Positions 1-9,409 of a DNA stretch of 32,882 nucleotides are shown piece by piece. Source of the DNA: Chloroflexota bacterium (GTDB lineage Bacteria; Chloroflexota; Dormibacteria; CF-121); the NCBI GenBank assembly GCA_005880605.1, contig VBIS01000161.1, forward strand, positions 1 through 32,882, written 5' to 3'. The notes under the pieces were generated by a model. It saw nothing but the letters and a program-made list of their open reading frames with translations, searched no databases and had not been told where the DNA came from. How positions within the stretch are numbered: position 1 is the first letter of the stretch; every line of letters starts with the position of its first letter. The translations under genes were made by a program, and so were the position numbers.

Positions 1-1468
1 ATCCTGCTCGAACAGGAACCAGGGCCCTGGTTGGGTGGACAGGCCTTCTGGTCGTTTGGCGGCCTCTTCCTCGTCAACTCGCCGGAGCAGCGGCGCCTCG
101 GTGTGCGCGATTCCCACCAACTCGCGACCAAGGACTGGATGGCGACGGCCGGATTCGATCGACAGGAAGACCACTGGCCAAGAAGGTGGGCCGAGGCGTA
201 TCTCGCATTTGCGGCCGGCGAGAAACGTTCGTGGTTGCATACACAGGGGGTTCGATTCTTCCCAGTGGTGGGCTGGGCGGAGCGACGGAGCGACCGGCCC
301 GTAGGCCCCGGGAATTCCGTGCCTCGCTTCCACGTCACGTGGGGGACCGGCCCCGGCGTCGTGGCTCCGTTCGAGCGACGCGTGCGCGAGGCCGTGACTC
401 GCGACCGGGTTGTTCTGAGGTTCCGACATCGAGTGGACGCGCTGACCGTGCGTGGCGGGGCGGTGGACGGGGTGCGTGGTGCGGTCCTCGAGGCGAGCTC
501 AGTGGAGCGGGGGAGACCCAGCTCGCGCGTCACTGTCGGGGCGTTCGAGCTCCACGCGCAGATCGTCATCGTGACGTCGGGGGGAATCGGCGGGAATCAC
601 GATCTCGTTCGTCAGTCCTGGCCGGCACGCCTGGGGACTCCGCCCGGGCAGATGCTGACCGGGGTACCGGCTCACGTCGACGGCCGCATGCTCGCCATCA
701 CCGAGGCCGCCGGGGGATCGGTGATCAATCGCGATCGCATGTGGCACTACACGGAAGGCATCCAGAACTGGAACCCCATCTGGCCCGGACATGGCATCCG
801 TATCCTGCCGGGACCGTCATCGATGTGGTTCGACGCGATCGGCGACCGCCTACCTGCGCCATTGTTTCCGGGGTCTGACACGTTGGGAACGCTGGCGCAC
901 CTGCGAACGACCGGCTACGACTATTCCTGGTTCGTGCTGACCCAGCGAATCATCAAGCGCGAGTTCGCGCTATCCGGGTCCGAGCAAAACCCCGACCTGA
1001 CGAACAAAGACATCAGGCTGCTCCTGCAGCGAGTGGTTTCAACGTCCGGGCCGGCGCCGGTTGAAGCCTTCAAGCAACACGGCGCGGACTTCGTCGTGGC
1101 GTCGAACCTCGGCGACCTGGTCCGCGGGATGAATGCGCTGGCGGACGAGCCGCGCCTGGATCTGGCCAAGCTGCCGCGTCAGATCGCCGATCGCGACGAC
1201 GCGATCGCCGGCCCGGCGACCCCCCCTGATTGCCGTTCGCCTCCATATCCTGACGCGGAAGTCACTGGGCGGTCTGCAGACGGACCTCTCGGGTCGCGTG
1301 CTTCGGCCGGATGGGATCCCGCTACCGGGCCTCTACGCGGCCGGCGAAGTTGCTGGCTTCGGCGGGGGAGGGATGCATGGGTACCGATCCCTTGAGGGCA
1401 CATTTCTTGGGGGTTGCCTCTTTTCAGGCCGAACCGCCGGGCGGGCCGCCGCGGCCACCCTCGGCTGA
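1..1468 (+). pseudogene. FAD-binding dehydrogenase (COG3573-like), 5' end outside window, reading frame broken near 1220
   Basis: Frame 1 reads GGQAFWSFGGLFLVNSPEQRRLGVRDS from base 1. The C-terminus (PLIAVRLHILTRKSLGGLQTDLSGRVLRPDG..GLYAAGEVAGFGGGGMHGYRSLEGTFLGGCLFSGRTAGRAAA) is in frame 2. The switch is at a 7-C run, 1220-1226. Confidence 0.8.
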
Positions 1469-1472
1469 CCCT

Positions 1473-2222
1473 TTAGCGGCCGGCTGGCGGCGATCCTCCG
1501 CCTATTCTGGTCAATGCCTCGTCGGGCTGCGAGAACAGCGCGCTGCGCAAGTCCCGGAGTGCCTGGACGGCGTCACCGCTGAACGCGGGCCCGTGCATGC
1601 ACGCAAGGACGCCCGGTCGCAACGCTTCCAGGCGATCGAACACCCGCCCTGTGTGCTGGCTCACCGGGATATAGGTGGGCAGTTGTTTGTGAGATGCCAT
1701 GGTACGTTCCACCATGTCGCCGCTGGTCATAGAGGTTTTCTCGCCGAGCTGGGTAAAGAGGTCGCTTGCCATCAGCGTGCCGGTCGTCTCCTCGAAGGCG
1801 AGGATCGCATCCCAGCAGTGGGGGACCTGCGGTGTGATCAGGAATCGGAGTTTGTGCTGGCCCAGATCGAGCACCTCACCATCGCCCATGACCTTGGCTG
1901 GACGGATGGCGAAGTCGTTGACGTTGACGATCACCCCCAGTTCGCTATGAACGGCTTCCGCCTGCGGCGCGATCTGGAGAAATTCATTGAGGGCTCCCGA
2001 CTCGTCCGCTTCCAGGTGCGACCACGAAATGTAGCGCAACCGGCTCGGGTCGATCACCTGTCGAACCGCTTCCACGGTCAGGGGAAAGAGCATCCGCTGT
2101 CCGGTGTGAAACAGGAGCGGCTTTTCATCCGCGATCAGGAATTGGTTAAACGTAATGTTGGCCTCCGGGACAAAGGTTGCGATCCGGAAGATACCGTCAG
2201 CGATTTCGTGCACTTCGGCCAT
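1473..2222 (-). CDS. MBL-fold oxygen-binding di-iron (ODP/flavodiiron-like) protein without flavodoxin domain
   Basis: Motifs SHLEADESG (HxExD), PHCWD, LMASDLF and CMHGPAFSG match the flavodiiron-type metal ligand set. Confidence 0.75.
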   Translation of the reverse strand: MAEVHEIADGIFRIATFVPEANITFNQFLIADEKPLLFHTGQRMLFPLTVEAVRQVIDPSRLRYISWSHLEADESGALNEFLQIAPQAEAVHSELGVIVNVNDFAIRPAKVMGDGEVLDLGQHKLRFLITPQVPHCWDAILAFEETTGTLMASDLFTQLGEKTSMTSGDMVERTMASHKQLPTYIPVSQHTGRVFDRLEALRPGVLACMHGPAFSGDAVQALRDLRSALFSQPDEALTRIGGGSPPAGR

Positions 2223-2233
2223 GGTGTTCCCTC

Positions 2234-2830
2234 CTAGCGAGTTGCTGATCGTCGCGTCAACCAGGTCATGAGCATCTCGGTAATGAGTCGCGCGGCCGCC
2301 TCTGTCGATAGGCCCGAGTGGGTGAGCGACCGCCAGACACCGAAGTCCGTCAGGGCCAACGCCGCCTCCAGCGCGTGGCGCCGGCGTCGGAGCGGCCCGA
2401 GCGTCTCCTCGACGAGCGCCTTGAGTGCCGCTTCACGACGGCTGAGGATGCTGTCGAGAACCGGGATCTCGTGGCGGTCGATGCCGGCTCTGGGCGTCCA
2501 TGGCGCGGTCCGCCCGTAGAACGCGAAGAGCTCCTGGACGAATTGGCCGATGCGCTCCTGCGGGCGGGTCAGCCCAACGAGGATGCTCGGTCCGGGAGGC
2601 TTCGTGCGAAGGGCGTTCTCAGATGTACATGCGGGTACGAGTTGATCGAGGCTAGGAAAGTGCCGGTACACCGTCCCCAGCGCAACGTCGGCTCGCTTGG
2701 CAATGTCAGGCCAACTCGTACCGAGGACGCCTTTCTGAGCATGGAGAGCGATCGCGGCGTCCACGATGCGTCGGCGAGTCTCCGCGTTGGCGGCGGCTCG
2801 GCGCGTCATCCGGTAAGCCCTCGGAGCCAT
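2234..2830 (-). CDS. TetR/AcrR family transcriptional regulator
   Basis: N-terminal HTH: RRRIVDAAIALHAQKGVLGTSWPDIAKRADVALGTVYRHFPSLDQLV. Confidence 0.9.
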   Translation of the reverse strand: MAPRAYRMTRRAAANAETRRRIVDAAIALHAQKGVLGTSWPDIAKRADVALGTVYRHFPSLDQLVPACTSENALRTKPPGPSILVGLTRPQERIGQFVQELFAFYGRTAPWTPRAGIDRHEIPVLDSILSRREAALKALVEETLGPLRRRRHALEAALALTDFGVWRSLTHSGLSTEAAARLITEMLMTWLTRRSATR

Positions 2831-2831
2831 G

Positions 2832-2855
2832 ATTTAATTAAATGAACGTTACATT
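2832..2855. promoter_or_regulatory. Palindromic AT-rich intergenic operator candidate between divergent tetR-type and methyltransferase genes
   Basis: ATTTAATTAAAT (2832-2843) is a perfect 12-bp palindrome, followed by AATG-N7-CATT (2841-2855), in an otherwise GC-rich window. Confidence 0.45.
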
Positions 2856-2892
2856 CAATATATGCCACTGTCAAGCAAGCTACGATTCCGCG

Positions 2893-3639
2893 GTGACCAG
2901 CACGGAGTTATCGGCATATCCCGGAGAAGGCTTCGAGCCGCAGCTGGTCGAGCACTTCGTGAGCCTTCGACGCAAACGTGTCCTGGAGATTGGCTGCGGA
3001 GACGGACGGCTCACGTTCCAGTACGCCCCGCGCGCCTTGTCGGTCCTGGCGATCGACCCCGATCGGCCGAGTATCGACGAGGCCATTTTTCAGCAGCATG
3101 CGCGTGGCCTTTCCAACATCGAGTTTCGCATCGGCTCGATCGAGCGCCTACCCAGGCCGGGTGCCCCGTTCGATGTGGCTCTGTTCAGCTGGTCGCTTTG
3201 ATGAATCGCGCTCAGGGGCATGGTCCATGCCCTCCGGCGAGCGGGTCGCTACCTCCGACGCGGCGGCATGCTCATCAGCATCCGACCGCACCGGACGTGG
3301 CGGCCGGCGATTGCCATCGTGGCGGGCGGGCGGCGACTGCCCGTGACGACCCTTCTCAACCCGACCTTTGAAGTCAATCTGGAGGCCGCCGATTTGGCTC
3401 TGGAACGGGTCGTCGACGAAGGCTCGTTTGCTTTAGCCGGCGTCCGATCAGCCAGGTTCCGCAGCTACCTCGACCGTCCTTCGCAGATGCGGACGTACCT
3501 CGAATTGATCAACCCGCCACGTCCGCGGTTTCCTCGGGGCGGCCGTGCCAGGCTCGATGCAATGTGGGACTCGGCGCCGCGCGGCGCGAGAATCGAAGTT
3601 ATGGAGTCGCTCGTCGTGAACGCCTTGCGTCGTCGCTAG
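2893..3639 (+). pseudogene. Class I SAM-dependent methyltransferase interrupted by two in-frame TGA codons (3199-3204)
   Basis: VLEIGCGDGRLTFQYAPRALSVLAIDPD (motif I) and FDVALFSWSL, then TGA TGA, then IALRGMVHALRRAGRYLRRGGMLISIRP in the same frame. GTG start at 2893 is a guess; ATG 2842 is also possible. Confidence 0.75.
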
Positions 3640-3640
3640 G

Positions 3641-4378
3641 GTGGGAAAGATGGGGTCGCGAATACCTTCTGTCAGACGAATCGACTTTGGCTACTTCGTA
3701 CGGCCCGCCGACGAGACCGGGACTGGCAAGCCCCGCATCGAGTGCGTCCTCGGCTACGCGATCGAGCATTCAGCTGGCCTATTGCTCTTTGACACCGGCC
3801 TGGGGGAGGGGGACCCGGAAGTCGACGCGCATTATCGACCGGTCCGCCGTCCCCTACCAGTGGCGCTGCGCGATGCCGGGCTTGCGATGAACGATGTCCA
3901 ATGGGTCGTGAATTGCCACCTGCACTTCGACCACTGCGGCGGCAACCCGGCGCTGGCCAGCCGTCCGATCTTCGTCCAATCTCGCGAGCTACGCGCGGCG
4001 CGCACGGCTACGGATTACACGCTCTCGCACCTCATTGACTTCGATGGCGCCGAGTACCGCCAGATCGATGGCGAGACGGAGATCCTGCCGGACGTTCTCG
4101 CGATCCCGACGCCAGGGCATACCGACGGCCACCAGGCAATCGCGGTTCGCGGCAAGGACGGAACCGTCGTCCTCGCCGGACAGGCGCATAACACCGCGTT
4201 TGATTACGCGGCTGACCAGCTAGCCTGGCGTGCGCGCCACGAGGGGCGCGTCGACGATCCGGCGCTGGACTACCGGCCGTGGATCGAGCGGCTCCAACAG
4301 CTCGACCCCTCCCGCATCCTGTTTGCCCACGATCAGGCCGTATGGGAGCCGGCGACCGGTCGCTTCGCGAAGACCTAG
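3641..4378 (+). CDS. MBL-fold N-acyl homoserine lactonase-like hydrolase
   Basis: HLHFDHCGGNP plus PTPGHTDGHQAI and a late His (LFAHDQAVW); GTG start. Confidence 0.8.
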   Translation: MGKMGSRIPSVRRIDFGYFVRPADETGTGKPRIECVLGYAIEHSAGLLLFDTGLGEGDPEVDAHYRPVRRPLPVALRDAGLAMNDVQWVVNCHLHFDHCGGNPALASRPIFVQSRELRAARTATDYTLSHLIDFDGAEYRQIDGETEILPDVLAIPTPGHTDGHQAIAVRGKDGTVVLAGQAHNTAFDYAADQLAWRARHEGRVDDPALDYRPWIERLQQLDPSRILFAHDQAVWEPATGRFAKT

Positions 4379-4389
4379 GCGCCCTGTCT

Positions 4390-5814
4390 TCAGAGAACCA
4401 GAGCCATCGGGCTCTGCAGCAGGCGCTTGACCTCCTGCAGAAATTGCGCTGCCGTCACCCCGTAGAAGACCCGGTGGTCAACCGAAAGCGTCACCCGCAT
4501 GCGTTTGCCGGGCACCACCTGGCCATCCTTGACCACCGCCTTGTCCTCGATGGCGCCGATCGCGAGGATGCCGGAATCGGGCGGGTTGATGATGGCCGTG
4601 AACTGATCAACGTCGTACATGCCGAGGTTGGAGATGCTGAAGGTGTTGCCCATGTAGTCCTGGGCGCCCGCCTTGTTGGCGCGTGCCCGCTCGATCAGGG
4701 CCTTGGACTCGACGGCAATATCCTTGAGCGACTTCTGGTCGGCGTTCTTCAGGACCGGCACGATCAGGCGGTCTGGGAGTCCGACCGCAATTCCGATATT
4801 GATGTCGCGCTTGCGCTCGATCCGGCCGTCGGCCCAGGAGGCATTGACCTCTGGGAATTTCGTCAGTGCCAGGGCGACCGCCTTGACGATCAGGTCGTTG
4901 AGGCTGATCGATTCTGACTTGTCGACCGCCTCGTTGAACATCTGACGCAGATGCACGGCGTCGTCCATGGCGATCTCGGAGGTCACGTAGAAGTGCGGCG
5001 CCGAGAACTTGCTCTGCGCCAGGCGCATGGCGACGGTGGTCTGCAGCTTGGAGAGTTCGACCACTTCGACGTCTTGTGTGGGCCGCGGGGTCGCCTGCCG
5101 CTGGGCCGGCGCGGGCGCCGCGGCGGTGGCCTCCCTGGTGACGGTGGCGGCGGGCCTCGTCGACTGTTGGGCGGCAGCCTCGACGTCCTCTTTCTGGATC
5201 CGACCGCCGGGCCCCGTTCCCTTGACCCGACTCAGGTCGACGTTCTGCTCTTCCGCCAGCCGGCGGGCGACCGGGGAGACCTTCAGCCGCTCGCCGTTTT
5301 CCTTCCCGCTGGGGCGTCGGATCACGTTGAGGGCGGCCTGGGCCGCGGCCCCGACTTCCGTTCGGTCGTCCGGACCGCCGTGCGGATACTGCTCGCCGCC
5401 AGCGTCGGAACCGACCTGGGCGGTTTTCGCCATCGCCTTCTCGGCCTGTTCGACGTGAGCTTCGGGCTTGTCCGCCTGCGCTTGGGGCGACTCGGCCGCC
5501 GGTGCCTTTCCTTTCTGCTCAGGCTCGGCGGCGGGCGCCTGACCCTGGGGGGCGGCCGGCTTTTCCGCATCGCCGCCGGCGGCGCCACCGATTTCCGCGA
5601 TCACGGCGCCGATCGGCGCGCTCTCCCCCTCGGCAACCACGATCTTGCTCAGCTTGCCGGACGCATACGCCTCGACCTCGATGTTGGCTTTGTCGCTCTC
5701 GATCTCGACCAGGGGCTCGCCCTTCTTGACATCCTCGCCCTCTTTCTTGAGCCAGCGCAGGATCTTGCCAGTCTCCATCGAGTCCGACAGGCGCGGCATC
5801 TGAACGCTGGCCAT
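4390..5814 (-). CDS. pdhC: Pyruvate dehydrogenase E2, dihydrolipoamide acetyltransferase
   Basis: Lipoyl domain with ESDKANIEVEAYASG, peripheral-subunit binding domain (SPVARRLAEEQNVDLSRVKGTGPGGRIQKEDV), catalytic domain ending SVDHRVFYGVTAAQFLQ. Confidence 0.92.
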   Translation of the reverse strand: MASVQMPRLSDSMETGKILRWLKKEGEDVKKGEPLVEIESDKANIEVEAYASGKLSKIVVAEGESAPIGAVIAEIGGAAGGDAEKPAAPQGQAPAAEPEQKGKAPAAESPQAQADKPEAHVEQAEKAMAKTAQVGSDAGGEQYPHGGPDDRTEVGAAAQAALNVIRRPSGKENGERLKVSPVARRLAEEQNVDLSRVKGTGPGGRIQKEDVEAAAQQSTRPAATVTREATAAAPAPAQRQATPRPTQDVEVVELSKLQTTVAMRLAQSKFSAPHFYVTSEIAMDDAVHLRQMFNEAVDKSESISLNDLIVKAVALALTKFPEVNASWADGRIERKRDINIGIAVGLPDRLIVPVLKNADQKSLKDIAVESKALIERARANKAGAQDYMGNTFSISNLGMYDVDQFTAIINPPDSGILAIGAIEDKAVVKDGQVVPGKRMRVTLSVDHRVFYGVTAAQFLQEVKRLLQSPMALVL

Positions 5815-5819
5815 GGCCT

Positions 5820-6800
5820 TTAGTTCTTTCCGAGCAGGGCTTTCGCCGTGATGATCACGTCGGCCTTACCGGGGAAGGCGATCTTCTCCAGCCGCTTGTT
5901 GTACGGCGCCGGCACCTCCGCGGCGCCGATCCGGGCGACGGGGGCATCGAGGTAATCGAACGCTTCCTCGTAGACGCGAGAGGCAATCTCGGAGCCGACG
6001 CCATAGGAGCGCCAGCCCTCCTCCACCGTGATCAACCGGCTGGTCTTCTTGACCGACGCGATCACAGGCGCCATGTCGAGCGGCCGCAGCGCCCGCATGT
6101 CGACAACCTCGGCGCTGATACCTTCTTTCTCGAGCTCGGCGGCGGCGTCCATGGCGACGATCAGCATGCGTGAGTGCGCGCAGATGGTGATGTGCTCGCC
6201 GGGTCGCTTCACCTCGTTCTTGTCCAGCGGCACCAGGTGCTCCCCGTCGGGAACCTCACCCTTGACGGCGTAGGTGCCTTCGTTCTCGATGAACATCACG
6301 GGATTGTCGTCCCGGATGGCGGACTTGAGCATCCCTTTGGCGTCGGCCGGGGTGCCAGGCGCAACCACCTTGAGGCCGGGCACGTGGGCGAACCAGTTCT
6401 CGTGACTGTGCGAGTGCTGGGCCCCCAGCTGGTGGCCACCGCCACCGGGAGTGCGGATGACCAGTGGGACCTTCGTGCCGCCGCCGAACATGTAGCGGAT
6501 GTGCGCCGCGGCGTTGACCACCTGGTCCATCGCCACCATGATGAAGTTGACCGTCATCATCTCGGCGACCGGCCGTAGGCCCGACATGGCGGCGCCGATC
6601 GCGGTGCCGATGATGATCTCCTCGGCGATCGGCGTATCGAGTACGCGCTTCTCGCCAAACTCCTTCATCAAGCCGCGGGTCACCTTGAAGGAGCCGTCAT
6701 AAAGGCCGATGTCCTCCCCCAGCAGGAATACCGCCTGGTCCCGCTTCATCTCCTCGCGGAGCGCCTGGTTGAGGGCGTCGCGCATCGCTAGGACGGCCAT
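5820..6800 (-). CDS. pdhB: Pyruvate dehydrogenase E1 component beta subunit
   Basis: VFLLGEDIGLYDGSFKVTRGLMKEFGEKRVLDTPIAEEIIIGTAIGAAMSGLRPVAEM; adjacent to E1 alpha and E2. Confidence 0.94.
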   Translation of the reverse strand: MAVLAMRDALNQALREEMKRDQAVFLLGEDIGLYDGSFKVTRGLMKEFGEKRVLDTPIAEEIIIGTAIGAAMSGLRPVAEMMTVNFIMVAMDQVVNAAAHIRYMFGGGTKVPLVIRTPGGGGHQLGAQHSHSHENWFAHVPGLKVVAPGTPADAKGMLKSAIRDDNPVMFIENEGTYAVKGEVPDGEHLVPLDKNEVKRPGEHITICAHSRMLIVAMDAAAELEKEGISAEVVDMRALRPLDMAPVIASVKKTSRLITVEEGWRSYGVGSEIASRVYEEAFDYLDAPVARIGAAEVPAPYNKRLEKIAFPGKADVIITAKALLGKN

Positions 6801-7816
6801 CAGCTCGCCACCTGGTCGGCGTAAACGTCGCGGTAGAGGTCCTTCGGATCCGGGTCGGGACTTTCCTCGGCGAACTTCACCGCCGCCTCGACCTGGGCGG
6901 TGACCTCCTCGTCGATCTTTTGGATCTCCTGGTCGTCGAGCATCTTCTGCTTCTTCATCTGGTCGCTAAGGCTCAGGATGGCATCGCGCGTCTGCCACTC
7001 CTTGATCTCGTCCTTGCCGCGATAGGTGTCGGGGTCGGACATGGAGTGGCCGCGGTAGCGGTAGGTCACGCACTCGAGCAGACTGGGCTCGTGCTTCTCG
7101 CGAGCCTGCGCCACCAATTGGTCCGTGATCCGGCGTACCGCCAGCACGTCCATCCCGTCGACCCGTTCGCCGGTCATGTCGTAGGCGCAGGCCTTCTTCC
7201 AGATCTCGGTAACGGCCGAGGCGCGGTTGACGGCGGTGCCCATCCCATAGAGGTTGTTAACGCAGACGAACACGATCGGCAGGTGCCACAATTTGGCAGC
7301 GTTGAGCGACTCGTGGAAGGCGCCGATGTTGGTGGCGCCGTCCCCGAAGATACTCATCACCACCTCGTCCTTTTCCTCATAGTTGATGGCGTAGGCGCTG
7401 CCGCACGCAATGGGAAGCGCCTGGCCGACGATGGCGTAGCCGCCGTAAAAGCGATGTTCCTGGCTGAAGAGGTGCATCGATCCGCCCCGGCCATGCGAGG
7501 TCCCGGTCTCCTTCCCGAAGAGCTCGGCCATCACCGCGTTCGGCTCGACACCCTTGGCCAGGGCGTGGCCGTGCTCCCGGTAGGTGCTGTAGACATAGTC
7601 CTTGGGGCGGAGAGCCGAGATCGTGCCGACGATGGTCGCCTCCTCGCCGATGTTGAGGTGGCAGAAGCCGCCGATCTTGGCCGCCTGGTACATCTCGGCC
7701 GTCTTCTCCTCGAAACGGCGGACCAGCAGCATCTCCCGGTAGAGCTTCAGAAGGGTCGCTTTATCCGTCAGCGCGTCCTTTGATGGGCTGGCGGCGGGGC
7801 GCTGTTCGACCTTCAT
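6800..7816 (-). CDS. pdhA: Pyruvate dehydrogenase E1 component alpha subunit
   Basis: GRGGSMHLFS and TPP motif GDGATNIGAFHESLNAAKLWHLPIVFVCVNN. Confidence 0.94.
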   Translation of the reverse strand: MKVEQRPAASPSKDALTDKATLLKLYREMLLVRRFEEKTAEMYQAAKIGGFCHLNIGEEATIVGTISALRPKDYVYSTYREHGHALAKGVEPNAVMAELFGKETGTSHGRGGSMHLFSQEHRFYGGYAIVGQALPIACGSAYAINYEEKDEVVMSIFGDGATNIGAFHESLNAAKLWHLPIVFVCVNNLYGMGTAVNRASAVTEIWKKACAYDMTGERVDGMDVLAVRRITDQLVAQAREKHEPSLLECVTYRYRGHSMSDPDTYRGKDEIKEWQTRDAILSLSDQMKKQKMLDDQEIQKIDEEVTAQVEAAVKFAEESPDPDPKDLYRDVYADQVAS

Positions 7817-7946
7817 GATGGCTCCTGAGATGGAAATAACTGGGGCGTGGCAAAATCGCTTCTATTGTATCTATCAATGATTTCTATGGATCGCTGCTGG
7901 TGCCATAGGCGAGCGGGTCGATCCGATGGGTCCTGCGAGCAGAACG

Positions 7947-8354
7947 TCAGGCGCCGGCCTCATCGCTGAGGCCGTTGGGTGTCAAGCCCTTCTGGGCGTG
8001 CCGCGCGGTAACGACGGTCTTGATGTTGCCCCGGACGTTGAAGTCGCCGATGACCTCGATGAAGCGGGGATCGAGCAAGGCGACGAGGTCATCGAGGATC
8101 CGGTTGACCGCCGCCTCGTGGAAGACCTCCTCGTCGCGGTACTTATTGATATAGAGCTTGAGCGACTTGAGCTCGACCAGTGTCCGGTCGGGGATGTAGC
8201 GGATGCGGATGGTGGCGAAGTCCGGGAAGCCTGAATCGGGCGCGAGGCAGGTGAACTCCGGAATGGTGAAGTGGATCTCGTAGTCGCGCTCGGGCTTACT
8301 GTTGGGGACAGCCTCAAGGGTGGACTCCGCGATCATCTTCGCCCCGTATTTCAC
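7947..8354 (-). CDS. queF: NADPH-dependent 7-cyano-7-deazaguanine reductase QueF
   Basis: [80 protein letters not shown] start at 8354 chosen by homology; the listed ORF extends further upstream. Confidence 0.9.
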   Translation of the reverse strand: MKYGAKMIAESTLEAVPNSKPERDYEIHFTIPEFTCLAPDSGFPDFATIRIRYIPDRTLVELKSLKLYINKYRDEEVFHEAAVNRILDDLVALLDPRFIEVIGDFNVRGNIKTVVTARHAQKGLTPNGLSDEAGA

Positions 8355-8401
8355 GCCATCAATGCTAACGTGGCGCTGCCGGCCGGTCGCAGGAACGCGC
8401 G

Positions 8402-9409
8402 TCAGGGCATGACCGTGAAAGCGATACGTGAGCTGGTGACGGTGCCGTCGCCGCTGGTGACCTGGACGATGTAATCCTGGACGACGCGGCCGGCCGGGAC
8501 CTTGACCGTCAGCGTCGATGGGTTCACAAAGGTAGGTGCCAGCCCCTCGAAACCGCCGCTCGGGCTCGCCAGCGGGATGAACTGGACGCGAAGCATCTTG
8601 CCGTCGCTCAAGCCGCTGCCCTGGATCGTGACCACCGTGTCCTGTGCCGCCGAGGCTCGCGTGGGGCTGACGGATTGGATGCTGGGTCCGGCGGCCGGCG
8701 CGCTGGTCGTCTCGGTCCCGCGCAACACCAGGTTGCCCGGCAGCGGGGCGAGCGGGACCGCGGTCCCTGCCAGGCGTCGCCATTGCGGGATGTCCGCGAG
8801 GGCTACGGTGATGGGCAAAGCCCGCCCACTTCCAATCAAGATGCCGACGACTTTACCGCCCGGGCCCACGATGGGACCACCGAGGCTCGCCGGCAGGTCG
8901 TCCACCCGCAGGGACAGCTCAGTATCGCTTCGCTTGAGCACGACGGCCGGGGTCGAGGTACGCAGGTTGACGACCTTGGGGCTGGCGAGGAGAACCACGG
9001 GATCGTCCACCTGCAGGGCCGCGGGTGCACCGAAAGCCAGCGGAGTGCCGTCATTGCTGGCTCGGACGATCGCGATCCCCAGGTCGGCGTCGATTCCGAC
9101 GAGACGCACCGCATGGGAGCCGCCGGTGTTGTCGACCAGGCGCAGGCTGGCACTGCCGTTGACCACGCTGGCCGCGGTGAGGAAGTCGCCCTGTGGGTCG
9201 ATGAGAAACGCGGTGGCAAATGAATGGTCATTGACGATCGTCATCACGCCCTGGAGGTCGCGGTCGAGCTCCTCGGGGAGCAGCACCGCGGAAGGCGGGG
9301 CGGTGGGGGTCGGCGTCGGGACGGGCGTGGGATCGGGTCGCGGAAAGAACGCAGCCCTTTCTTGGGCGCGACCGGTTTCCGATACATTCTTGACGATGCG
9401 GCTGCGCAA
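8402..9409 (-). CDS. Trypsin-like (HtrA/S1C-type) pseudo-protease with C-terminal IPT/TIG domain
   Basis: [31 protein letters not shown] and [18 protein letters not shown] resemble the S1C core with His and Ser lost. C-terminus [29 protein letters not shown] is IPT/TIG-like. Exact start uncertain. Confidence 0.65.
   Translation of the reverse strand: MRSRIVKNVSETGRAQERAAFFPRPDPTPVPTPTPTAPPSAVLLPEELDRDLQGVMTIVNDHSFATAFLIDPQGDFLTAASVVNGSASLRLVDNTGGSHAVRLVGIDADLGIAIVRASNDGTPLAFGAPAALQVDDPVVLLASPKVVNLRTSTPAVVLKRSDTELSLRVDDLPASLGGPIVGPGGKVVGILIGSGRALPITVALADIPQWRRLAGTAVPLAPLPGNLVLRGTETTSAPAAGPSIQSVSPTRASAAQDTVVTIQGSGLSDGKMLRVQFIPLASPSGGFEGLAPTFVNPSTLTVKVPAGRVVQDYIVQVTSGDGTVTSSRIAFTVMP

Noticed and set aside
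2893-3639. Genome-wide UGA reassignment to explain the interrupted methyltransferase
   Set aside because: Other intact genes here end in TGA (for example the GerW-like and apbE genes), so UGA is a normal stop.
4951-5823. Long antisense ORFs such as 4951..5823, 6920..7783, 14030..15352 and 16836..17990
   Set aside because: They are shadow ORFs opposite well-supported conserved genes, expected in high-GC DNA; translations show no family motifs.
8502-9395. N-terminal 298 codons of ORF 8502..10538
   Set aside because: Antisense to the pseudo-protease; homology begins at ATG 9396.
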